Origin: CAYNJF01 sp964351745
GTDB lineage: Bacteria > Pseudomonadota > Gammaproteobacteria > Berkiellales > Berkiellaceae
Reading direction: 5' to 3'
NCBI GenBank assembly: GCA_964351745.1
Contig: CAYGPI010000118.1
Coordinates: 1-5,612, forward strand
Length of the DNA: 5,612 nt
The notes below the pieces were generated by a model. That model saw only the letters and a list, made by a program, of their open reading frames with translations, had not been told where the DNA came from and searched no databases. Below are positions 1 through 5,612 of the stretch, piece after piece (positions within the stretch are counted from its first letter, which is position 1; the number at the start of each line of letters is the position of its first letter). A program made the position numbers and the translations under genes.

Positions 1-184
1 CTTTAGGATCGATTAAGCTTAAAAGATTCACGTTGATTAGCATGGTTTGACGCTCAAGCCAGGATTGCCACGCTTTTGCACTGATATTCTCAAAAATCTT
101 CTGACCAAGATCGCCAGGCATTGGCGGTTTATCTAGGGATAAAGCTTCTATTTGTAGTTTTTGGCAAAATATCATTTTAGACAA
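1..184 (-). CDS. yggX: Fe(2+)-trafficking / oxidative damage protection protein YggX (3' end cut by window edge)
   Basis: YggX is a small cytoplasmic protein linked to iron handling and to protection of labile Fe-S clusters against oxidants; its exact mechanism is not settled. The first 61 residues are present of a family length near 90; the C-terminus lies beyond position 1. I translated the minus strand directly. It aligns without gaps to the start of E. coli YggX: the early IFC with the conserved Cys at residue 7, a PGDLG turn (23-27), KIFENIS and AKAW (29-39), then the signature QTMLIN (46-51). I chose TTG at 184-182 as the start because it gives MSKMIFC, which matches MSRTIFC of E. coli with Cys at position 7, and because AAGGTGAG lies at 197-190 at normal spacing. 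The alternative ATG at 175-173 would drop three residues and sit too far from that ribosome site. The gene overlaps the end of mutY and is probably translated from the same mRNA. Family call is firm; start codon is likely but not proven. Confidence 0.93.
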   Translation of the reverse strand, partial: MSKMIFCQKLQIEALSLDKPPMPGDLGQKIFENISAKAWQSWLERQTMLINVNLLSLIDPK

Positions 185-1227
185 GAGAGCTCACCTTCTA
201 ATAGTTTTTTGATCGGGGTCGGTAACCCTAAACCTAAAGCGTCTTTAGGTTTTAGCCACCGCATGTCCCTATTTTTGAAAACAAAATTTTTCTTGGGTGA
301 CATAATAACAGGTTTGTATTCTAAATTAAAATGGGTAAAAACATGCTTATGCTGGCGACCCATTTTTTTAAATTTAGCTAGATCGCCATATATATTGGAT
401 TCATTAACTTTAAAGTTGGCAGGGCAACTCATAGCAGGTAGGCACCATAAACCACCCCATATCCCTTTAGTTGGTCTTTTGACAAATAAAATCTCTGATC
501 GCTCATTTAGTAAAACAGAAAAGAAACATCGGCGAGTTGGCTTTTTCTTACTAGGCTTGGCTTCTGGGTAAAGGTGTTGGCAATTTGTTTCGAAAGCGAC
601 ACATCCTTTTTGAACCGGACACCGGTCACAGTAGGGATCCTTCTTGGTGCAGGTATTAGCGCCTAAATCCATAATGCCTTGGGTATAACTGTCCACGTCA
701 TTGAGAGGCGTTATTTTTTCTGATAACGCCCATAGCTTTTTGAGGTTTTGTGAGCTACCAGGATATCCAGGTATGGCGCGTTGTCGCATTAAGACTCTTT
801 TGACATTACCGTCAAGGATAGGAGCACTGATGTTAAAAGCCTGGGCTAAAATGGCACCAGCGGTTGAGCGCCCTATACCTGGTAAAGTCATGAGAGTTTC
901 GACTGTGCTTGGGAAAGATCCACCGTGCAGTTGTACGATTTGGATCGCAGCATTGTGGATAAAATGAGCTCGGCGATAATACCCTAATCCTGCCCAGAGC
1001 GCTAAGACGTCATCGATAGAGCTTAAAGCTAGAGTTTCAACATCTGGAAATCTTTGAATAAATTTTTCATAATATTCAATGACTGTTTGCACTTGTGTTT
1101 GTTGTAGCATAACCTCAGAAATCCAGACGCGATAAGGCGTGGGGTTTTGTTTCCAAGGTAAGTGGTATCGACCATGCTGCTTTGCATAGTCGATTATATT
1201 TTGAGCAAAATGCGGATGGTTAATCAT
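172..1227 (-). CDS. mutY: Adenine DNA glycosylase MutY
   Basis: MutY excises adenine mispaired with 8-oxoguanine (also G and C) in base-excision repair, preventing G:C to T:A transversions. The 351-residue product is co-linear with the 350-residue E. coli protein. Visible landmarks: catalytic Glu38 in SEVMLQQTQV, GLGYY (80-84), helix-hairpin-helix LPGIGRSTAG (115-124), catalytic Asp139 and Lys143 in ILDGNVK, and a complete [4Fe-4S] ligand set Cys193-X6-Cys200-X2-Cys203-X5-Cys209. A NUDIX-like C-terminal domain (about 232-346) recognises 8-oxoG; the FSH loop reads Phe297-Thr298-His299. I chose ATG 1227-1225 because MINHPHF aligns with the family N-terminus; the frame stays open upstream to 1320, but that part is the overlapping asmA tail in another frame and is rich in Lys/Arg without homology. 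The start overlaps the asmA stop by 8 bases (ATGATTAA) and has no clear Shine-Dalgarno, so translation is probably coupled. All key residues are intact. Confidence 0.98.
   Translation of the reverse strand: MINHPHFAQNIIDYAKQHGRYHLPWKQNPTPYRVWISEVMLQQTQVQTVIEYYEKFIQRFPDVETLALSSIDDVLALWAGLGYYRRAHFIHNAAIQIVQLHGGSFPSTVETLMTLPGIGRSTAGAILAQAFNISAPILDGNVKRVLMRQRAIPGYPGSSQNLKKLWALSEKITPLNDVDSYTQGIMDLGANTCTKKDPYCDRCPVQKGCVAFETNCQHLYPEAKPSKKKPTRRCFFSVLLNERSEILFVKRPTKGIWGGLWCLPAMSCPANFKVNESNIYGDLAKFKKMGRQHKHVFTHFNLEYKPVIMSPKKNFVFKNRDMRWLKPKDALGLGLPTPIKKLLEGELSCLK
190..197 (-). promoter_or_regulatory. Shine-Dalgarno for yggX, inside the mutY coding end
   Basis: Reading the minus strand, AAGGTGAG runs from 197 to 190 and CTCTC separates it from the TTG at 184. 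The AGG core is about 9 bases from TTG but about 18 from the ATG at 175, so the site supports the TTG start. It lies within the last codons of mutY. Confidence 0.6.
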
Positions 1228-3190
1228 CGCCAAACTTGAATAACTTCTTGAGCCCCTTATTGATTTCCTTTTCAATTTTCTTTTCAACGGCATCATTAAT
1301 AGATTCGGCGTTTTGACCATCCCCGCCTAATGCCTTATCTAGTTGTTGGATGATTTTCTTTTCACCTTTTTTCTTGATCATAGATTTGATGTAGGCATCA
1401 AAGTCAGGTTGTATTTTAATATCATTAAAAGGCCCTTTGACACGTACCGCAATTGGTAAAGCATTTGGGTGAGGTTTGCCATCGGTATATTTACGTTGCG
1501 CTGTAAATTTATATTCAATATAGCTTCGATTTAAGTCAATAGAGCCATCGCCCCATGCGGATAGATCGTTAGACTCCAATTTTAAGTCGTTATTCGTGAG
1601 CACGTTACTATTGGCGAGTAAGGTGGCGGTTATGGTGTCATAGTCTGTACGTTTTCTATTATCGACCTTATCATCCTCTGAAATATCGCTTAAATCTGGG
1701 TCGCCGATAAATTGATCTAAACCTTTGAGCTGGAGCCTTGCTGTTTTAAGATAATAATCAAGATCAACCCCGTCAATATACCCGTTATTAAATTGCAGTT
1801 TAGTTGTGCCGTTTAAACCGGATTGGTTAAGCATTAAATCAAGATTTGCGTTTCCTGTTCCGGTTAATTTAGCCTCCCCAGACAGGGCGCTTAGCAAGTC
1901 TTCTATACGAATATTTTTTAATTGGCCGTTAATGGTTGTTGCTTTATTTTTTTGATTAATAAGGCTTTGCCCAGCAAACGATCCACCATATAAATTAGCC
2001 TGAACAGGATTTAGGTTTAAGCCTTGAGGATGACTCGATGCTGTTAATTTAATTTTTGTTAAAGTTAATTTGTTTGCTTTTAATTGATCAAGGCTGACTT
2101 GACCTTTGTAGCTAAATTCTTTTTTAGGTGTGTAAGCAATGTGTCTAATGGACGAGGATGGCTTCGGCGGTGAGCCATGATGGTTTGATGCGATATCCGT
2201 TGTGGTTGATAAGTCATTGGAGGCGATATATCTGTTTGCATCAATTTGATCTACTTCCAAATTAAAATCAAGATGTGGGTGATCTTTCCAAGTGAACGTC
2301 GCAAGGCCAGTTGCTTTAGAGCGATCGATTTCTGCTTTGAGATCATTGAGTGTTATTTCAGAGCTCAATAATTTAGCTTCTATGTTGCCTTGTAATTTGG
2401 CATGAAGAGGGTTAACTGGTAGTTGTTTGCCTTTTAGTTCAGTGCTGAGTACAACTTTGTTTAAACGTATGAGGCCGAAACTATATTCAAGAGTTCCTGA
2501 GAAATCTGTGACATTATCAAGTTTATTGTCTTGTTGATCCATCTGTAAAATGAAATGACCAGAAATATCTACAGGCTTATTACTACGGATTTCTTTGGTT
2601 AAAAGACTTAAGTCCCTAAAATCAAAGAGTTGATTTGACTTCTTGTCATGGTAAGTGACTTGCGAGTCAGAGATTTCAATCCCTGAGATTTCTATTTGAA
2701 GGGCTTTGGTTGCGTTTGAATCATTAGATGATTGATCCAAGTTTGAATTTGGTTCACTGTCTGGTGTTGTGTTTTCAGAACCTACTGGTTGGCCTTTTGG
2801 AGCCCAATTGGCTTGTCCTTTAGAATTACGCTCAAGGTGGATTATCGCTTTGGTGACTAAAATCTTATCTAGTTGGATCTCTTTTCGAAGAAGTGGTGTT
2901 GTTTTGACTTTAAAACTTAGCTCCCCAACACTTGCAAGATTCTTATTGGATATATCATTAGAGGCTTCAATCTTAACATTATGAGCTGTAAGGCCAAGCC
3001 AAGGAAAATAGTTGGCATCCAATGGGCCTTCAAAAATGACTTGGTGGCCAAGCTTTTCAGAAGCAGCCTGAGCAAGTTGATCTCTGTAGTCATTGGGATC
3101 GAAAAAAAGCAGCGCGGCAATGAGACCGCCAAGAATAATAGCAAATAAAATGCCAAGTGAAATACCTGCTATTTTGAGAGCTTTATACAT
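1220..3190 (-). CDS. AsmA family inner-membrane/periplasmic protein
   Basis: AsmA-family proteins are anchored in the inner membrane with a large periplasmic part. They are tied to outer-membrane assembly and, for the larger relatives, to bridge-like phospholipid transport; the precise activity of AsmA itself is unclear. The 656-residue product (E. coli AsmA is 617) has one N-terminal membrane helix at about 7-30, then the family hallmark DPNDYRD (31-37) and GHQVIFEGPL (48-57), close to E. coli AsmA's NPNDFRD and GYQLQLDGPL. Residues about 131-163 form a Ser/Asn/Asp-rich linker of low complexity, and a second such stretch lies at 325-347. The C-terminal AsmA region shows NPVQANLYGGSFAG (394-407), the GTGNANLDL repeat-like strand (444-452), and LPIAVRVKGPFNDIKIQPD (578-596). 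The tail (605-652) is strongly charged and Lys-rich. The start at ATG 3190 is backed by GAGG eight bases upstream. It is the first gene of the asmA-mutY-yggX group. I leave the symbol empty because several AsmA paralogues exist. Confidence 0.94.
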   Translation of the reverse strand: MYKALKIAGISLGILFAIILGGLIAALLFFDPNDYRDQLAQAASEKLGHQVIFEGPLDANYFPWLGLTAHNVKIEASNDISNKNLASVGELSFKVKTTPLLRKEIQLDKILVTKAIIHLERNSKGQANWAPKGQPVGSENTTPDSEPNSNLDQSSNDSNATKALQIEISGIEISDSQVTYHDKKSNQLFDFRDLSLLTKEIRSNKPVDISGHFILQMDQQDNKLDNVTDFSGTLEYSFGLIRLNKVVLSTELKGKQLPVNPLHAKLQGNIEAKLLSSEITLNDLKAEIDRSKATGLATFTWKDHPHLDFNLEVDQIDANRYIASNDLSTTTDIASNHHGSPPKPSSSIRHIAYTPKKEFSYKGQVSLDQLKANKLTLTKIKLTASSHPQGLNLNPVQANLYGGSFAGQSLINQKNKATTINGQLKNIRIEDLLSALSGEAKLTGTGNANLDLMLNQSGLNGTTKLQFNNGYIDGVDLDYYLKTARLQLKGLDQFIGDPDLSDISEDDKVDNRKRTDYDTITATLLANSNVLTNNDLKLESNDLSAWGDGSIDLNRSYIEYKFTAQRKYTDGKPHPNALPIAVRVKGPFNDIKIQPDFDAYIKSMIKKKGEKKIIQQLDKALGGDGQNAESINDAVEKKIEKEINKGLKKLFKFGDD

Positions 3191-3198
3191 GATGTGAT

Positions 3199-3202
3199 CC
3201 TC
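3199..3202 (-). promoter_or_regulatory. Shine-Dalgarno for the asmA-family gene
   Basis: On the minus strand GAGG (3202-3199) is followed by eight bases and the ATG at 3190. This is a standard site and fixes the asmA start. It is the clearest ribosome site at the head of the three-gene minus-strand cluster. Confidence 0.7.
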
Positions 3203-3280
3203 AGCTGACTTTTAGTTGATGTTAACAGGAACTTATGAAAAGCGAAATGGCTACGCAGTCTTTGGTTTACCATTAAAAAG

Positions 3281-3296
3281 AAAGTTAATTAACTTT
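3281..3296. repeat. Perfect 16-base AT-rich palindrome (possible operator)
   Basis: AAAGTTAATTAACTTT is identical to its own reverse complement over all 16 bases; the flanking pair (G at 3280, A at 3297) breaks the symmetry. It lies 91 bases upstream of the asmA-family start and 89 bases upstream of trmB, almost exactly midway between the two. Such symmetry suits a dimeric regulator, but AT-rich intergenic DNA also produces palindromes by chance, and the site is not recognised as that of any named regulator. Confidence 0.45.
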
Positions 3297-3319
3297 ATGA
3301 CTGAAATGGTGGTCAGCGC

Positions 3320-3347
3320 TTGCATTTCTGGGGCACGAGAATAAAAT
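3320..3347 (+). promoter_or_regulatory. Possible sigma-70 promoter for trmB
   Basis: TTGCAT (3320-3325) and TAAAAT (3342-3347) are separated by 16 bases. The -10 matches five of six consensus positions, the -35 only three. Transcription would begin near 3354, giving a leader of about 30 bases before the trmB ATG. An overlapping alternative -10, GATAAT at 3348-3353, lacks a partner -35. Confidence 0.3.
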
Positions 3348-3384
3348 GATAATATCTTATTAAAAATAGTTAGAACATAAACAA

Positions 3385-4074
3385 ATGCCAGAAACCATTG
3401 CTTTTAAAAGAGCCATCCGAAGTTTTGTTAGACGAGAAGGGCGCATGACTTCCTCTCAAAAAACGGGATTAGAAAATTTGATGGAAAAATATGGTGTTTG
3501 CATAGAAGACGGCTCAATTGAAAAGCTATTAAAAACAGAAAAGTTAGTTAGATTGGAAATAGGGTTTGGCATGGGAGAAGGGTTATTTGAAATGGCCCGA
3601 GCTAACCCAGATAAACTATACCTAGGGATTGAGGTCCATCGTCCAGGTGTTGGCCGACTTTTAAATCAGATTGAAGAAAGTAAGCTTGAGAACATTAAAG
3701 TGTGCATGCAAGATGCTACAGAGGTTCTTAAGCAATGTGTTTCAGATAGCTCTTTAGATAGAGTCCAAATATTTTTCCCTGATCCTTGGCCGAAGAAAAA
3801 ACATCATAAAAGAAGAATTGTTCAGCCAGACTTTATGGCTTTACTCGCTGTTAAATTAACAGCTGAAGGCTTGATCCATTTGGCCACAGACTGGCAAGAT
3901 TATTATGAGCACATGGTGGAGGTCGTCTCTAAAGTTCAAAGCTTAAGCATGGCGCCAGATAGGATCCAAGCACAATTACGGCAGGAGCGTCCTGCTTCTC
4001 GGTTTGAGCAACGTGGTATTCGCCTTGGTCATGCCATCTATGATATTGCTTTAAATAAGACAGCACAACATTAA
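3385..4074 (+). CDS. trmB: tRNA (guanine-N7-)-methyltransferase TrmB
   Basis: TrmB transfers a methyl group from S-adenosylmethionine to N7 of guanosine 46 in the variable loop of many tRNAs. The 229-residue product is close to E. coli TrmB throughout (that protein is a little longer at the N-terminus). Landmarks: IRSFVRREGR (11-20), SAM-binding motif I LEIGFGMG (57-64), GIEVH with the acidic Glu83 (81-85), Asp110-Ala111, the family signature FFPDPWPKKKHHKRR (130-144) with Asp132, ATDW (167-170), and the closing SRFEQRG (205-211). An in-frame TAG at 3367 leaves ATG 3385 as the only ATG start. No Shine-Dalgarno is visible before it; the leader is A-rich, so initiation may rely on low structure. 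It is divergent from the mutY cluster, as in enterobacteria. It seems to be a single-gene unit: the next plus-strand gene starts 194 bases later. Confidence 0.98.
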   Translation: MPETIAFKRAIRSFVRREGRMTSSQKTGLENLMEKYGVCIEDGSIEKLLKTEKLVRLEIGFGMGEGLFEMARANPDKLYLGIEVHRPGVGRLLNQIEESKLENIKVCMQDATEVLKQCVSDSSLDRVQIFFPDPWPKKKHHKRRIVQPDFMALLAVKLTAEGLIHLATDWQDYYEHMVEVVSKVQSLSMAPDRIQAQLRQERPASRFEQRGIRLGHAIYDIALNKTAQH

Positions 4075-4268
4075 GTCTTGACACTTCAGGGTGCAAGTTT
4101 CCTCTTGTTGTTTAAACGTGAGCTTATAGTCGTCATACATTTAAAGTGATCGCAGCATATTTAATTTTCACTTAGCAATTTTAACAGCTAGACTTAAGAC
4201 TGGATCTTCTTGTAACTAGCAGTAGCTCCGGCTTAGTTATCCACTTTACATTAACTTAGAAAATTACC
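4075..4268. other. Intergenic region between trmB and SLC13-type permease gene
   Basis: This 194-base stretch separates two genes on the same strand. I see no terminator with a GC-rich stem and T run, no convincing promoter pair and no small gene. A TTGACA box at 4078-4083 has no -10 at a workable distance. Two weak inverted repeats are present: AAGTGA/TCACTT (4144-4149 and 4168-4173), and AACTAGC/GCTTAGTT around 4214-4238 with one bulged base. Confidence 0.6.
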
Positions 4269-5612
4269 ATGCTTGGGATTGAAGGCTTAACGCTAGAAAT
4301 ATTTACCGTACTCATGATCATAGGGTTAACGCTTGTACTCTTTGTGGTTGAAGTTGTTCGGGTTGACGTGGTCGCTTGTCTGATTTTAGTTTTGCTGGGT
4401 GTCACTAAACTGGTGCCTCACGATACACTTTTTTCTGGTTTCTCTTCAGACGCTGTGATCTCATTGATAGGGATTATGATTATTGGGCGCGGCCTTGAAA
4501 GAACAGGCATGATGAATAACTTAACACATTGGCTGCTTAATATTGGTGGCGCCAATGAAAGCAAAATTCGAATGTTGCTTATGATCATCGGTGGCATGTT
4601 GGCAGGATTTATGCGCTCTGTTGGCACGGTTGCTCTTTTTTTACCAATCATTACTCGAATCAGAAGAACCACAGGGATAGCCAAAGCTAATTTACTACTT
4701 CCTTTAGGCTTTTGTGCCATTTTAGGAAGTGTGATGACCATGGTCGGCACTGGCCCTTTAATTTTACTTAATTCATTGCTTGAGAACTTAGATGGGTTGC
4801 ATGACGCTCAAGGAGTCGCTGTTGCACCACTAGGATTATTTTCGGTATTTCCAGTAGGTTTGAGTTTACTCGGCGTTGGTATTTTATATTTCACCTTTTT
4901 CGGGAAATGGTTACTACCTAATCTGCCCAAAAGAAAGACCTTGCTTGATGATTCAATGGCATACTTCAAGCGAGTGTATGGTGTTGGCGGGGAATTTTTT
5001 GAAATTAAAGTACCTGCAGCTAGCTCCTTAAGCGGAAAAAGTCTAAAGCAATGGGAACTTTTAATGGACTCTGATATTACGGTATTAGGGGTTAAAGTGG
5101 ATGGTAAGGTGCATTTGCCACCTCTTCGCAGTGAGGAAATAAAAACGAATTGTACCGTGGCTCTTTTGGGGCCAAAAGACAAAGTTGAAAGCTTTGTTGA
5201 AGAATTTAATTTAAAGTTGAGTGTTCATTTGAATGTTTTTAAAGAGCTACTAAGTCCATTAGCTGGTGGCTTGTGTGAAGCCGTTGTGCCTCCAAGCTCT
5301 TCCTTTGTTGGGCAAGACTTTAAAGAATTGCATATGCGAAAACGATATTCGGCTCAAGTATTATCAGTGCTTCGTGGCGATAACGTTAGCAAAGGTGCTG
5401 ATTTAAAAAAACTTAATCTTAGGCCTGGCGACACCTTAGGCATGTTTTGTCATTGGGATGTCATTTCTGAATTTGAGCATAACCCTGATTTCGTGGTTGT
5501 GACAACAGATTATCCCTATGAGAAATTTTATTCAGATAAAGCGCGAACGGCCTTACTTTTTGCGGCACTAACTTTAACCCTATTAATTTTCACGCCTTTA
5601 GAAGCTTCTCTG
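4269..5612 (+). CDS. SLC13-type (divalent anion:Na+ symporter-like) permease with two RCK_C/TrkA-C domains; 3' end cut by window edge
   Basis: The frame from ATG 4269 stays open to the last base, giving 448 residues of a protein whose relatives are typically about 590-610 long. The family are inner-membrane transporters, often for sulfate, dicarboxylates or other anions; the substrate here is unknown. Hydrophobic segments lie at about 9-28, 32-49, 62-75, 101-128, 141-169 and 187-212. Family marks are RVDVVACLILVLLG (31-44), SGFSSDAVI (56-64), GLERTG (75-80) and LFLPIITR (123-130). A soluble block follows (about 220-424): LPKRKTLL, then RCK_C copy 1 (about 243-312, with SSLSGKSL) and copy 2 (about 337-400, with VVPPSSSFVGQDFKEL and LRPGDTLG). 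A membrane segment resumes at 425-443. An in-frame TAG at 4257 makes ATG 4269 the first possible start; its ribosome site is weak. The Asn-bearing motifs usual in this family are replaced by FMRSVGT (114-120) and TMVGTGPLILLN (157-168). Family-level call is firm; transport activity is inferred. Confidence 0.88.
   Translation, partial: MLGIEGLTLEIFTVLMIIGLTLVLFVVEVVRVDVVACLILVLLGVTKLVPHDTLFSGFSSDAVISLIGIMIIGRGLERTGMMNNLTHWLLNIGGANESKIRMLLMIIGGMLAGFMRSVGTVALFLPIITRIRRTTGIAKANLLLPLGFCAILGSVMTMVGTGPLILLNSLLENLDGLHDAQGVAVAPLGLFSVFPVGLSLLGVGILYFTFFGKWLLPNLPKRKTLLDDSMAYFKRVYGVGGEFFEIKVPAASSLSGKSLKQWELLMDSDITVLGVKVDGKVHLPPLRSEEIKTNCTVALLGPKDKVESFVEEFNLKLSVHLNVFKELLSPLAGGLCEAVVPPSSSFVGQDFKELHMRKRYSAQVLSVLRGDNVSKGADLKKLNLRPGDTLGMFCHWDVISEFEHNPDFVVVTTDYPYEKFYSDKARTALLFAALTLTLLIFTPLEASL

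Larger units (their letters stand above)
3191..3384. other. Divergent intergenic region between asmA-family gene and trmB
   Basis: These 194 AT-rich bases separate two divergently transcribed units and must hold the promoters for both. I can point to an asmA ribosome site, a 16-base palindrome near the middle and a modest plus-strand promoter near trmB. I could not find a convincing -35/-10 pair for the minus-strand operon. No small open frame with a plausible ribosome site was seen. Confidence 0.7.

Noticed and set aside
161..967. Plus-strand open frames at 161-571 and 701-967
   Set aside because: Both are antisense to the well-supported mutY gene, have no recognisable motif and are best explained as shadows.
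1228..1320. N-terminal extension of MutY by 31 residues back to ATG 1320
   Set aside because: The extension is the Lys-rich asmA tail read in another frame, has no MutY homology, and ATG 1227 restores the standard length and N-terminus.
2769..3156. Open frames at 2769-2984 (plus) and 2917-3156 (minus, other frame)
   Set aside because: Both lie wholly within the asmA-family gene and show no independent ribosome site or homology.
4078..4106. Perfect TTGACA box just after the trmB stop as a promoter for the permease gene
   Set aside because: No -10-like hexamer lies 15-19 bases downstream (the sequence there is TCCTCTT), so the box alone is not convincing.
4091..4120. CAAG-TTTCCT-CTTG as a trmB terminator
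   Set aside because: The stem is only four base pairs and the following sequence is a broken T stretch, far too weak for an intrinsic terminator.
4214..4238. Imperfect hairpin AACTAGC / GCTTAGTT before the permease gene
   Set aside because: It has a bulge, a ten-base loop and no T run or known regulatory match; likely chance.
4418..5182. Minus-strand open frames at 4418-4750 and 4808-5182
   Set aside because: They are antisense to the SLC13-type permease, whose intact frame, membrane pattern and RCK_C domains clearly identify the coding strand.
1..5612. A previously undescribed defence, mobile or biosynthetic system
   Set aside because: All five genes belong to well-known housekeeping or transporter families in a familiar gene order; no direct repeats, insertion-sequence ends, tRNA or abrupt change in composition was seen.

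Overview
This window looks like an ordinary chromosomal segment of an AT-rich gammaproteobacterium (roughly 40% GC by eye). Protein resemblance and gene order both point there: mutY followed by yggX, with trmB divergent from them, is the enterobacterial arrangement. Here an AsmA-family gene sits at the head of the mutY-yggX cluster. The sequence alone does not fix the genus; a low-GC lineage such as the Legionellales would fit but is not shown.

Left part, minus strand (positions 3190 down to 1): three tightly packed genes read as one operon. They are an AsmA-family inner-membrane/periplasmic protein (3190-1220), the adenine DNA glycosylase MutY (1227-172) and the start of the Fe(2+)-trafficking/oxidative-damage protein YggX (184-1, cut by the window edge). 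Both junctions overlap: asmA/mutY by 8 bases, and mutY/yggX by 13 bases if yggX starts at TTG 184 (4 bases if at ATG 175). This suggests translational coupling. MutY and YggX share a theme: MutY removes adenine mispaired with 8-oxoguanine, and YggX protects Fe-S clusters such as the one MutY carries.

Middle: a 194-base divergent intergenic region (3191-3384) holds a good Shine-Dalgarno for asmA, a perfect 16-base AT-rich palindrome and a possible promoter for trmB. trmB (3385-4074, plus strand) encodes the tRNA (guanine-N7-)-methyltransferase.

Right part: after another 194-base gap with no clear signal, an open frame runs from ATG 4269 to the window end. It encodes the first 448 residues of an SLC13-type membrane permease with two cytoplasmic RCK_C (TrkA-C) domains inserted between transmembrane blocks. 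Its two expected Asn-bearing cation/substrate motifs are both altered, which is the most interesting protein-level observation here. No mobile element, CRISPR array, RNA gene or new multi-gene system was found.
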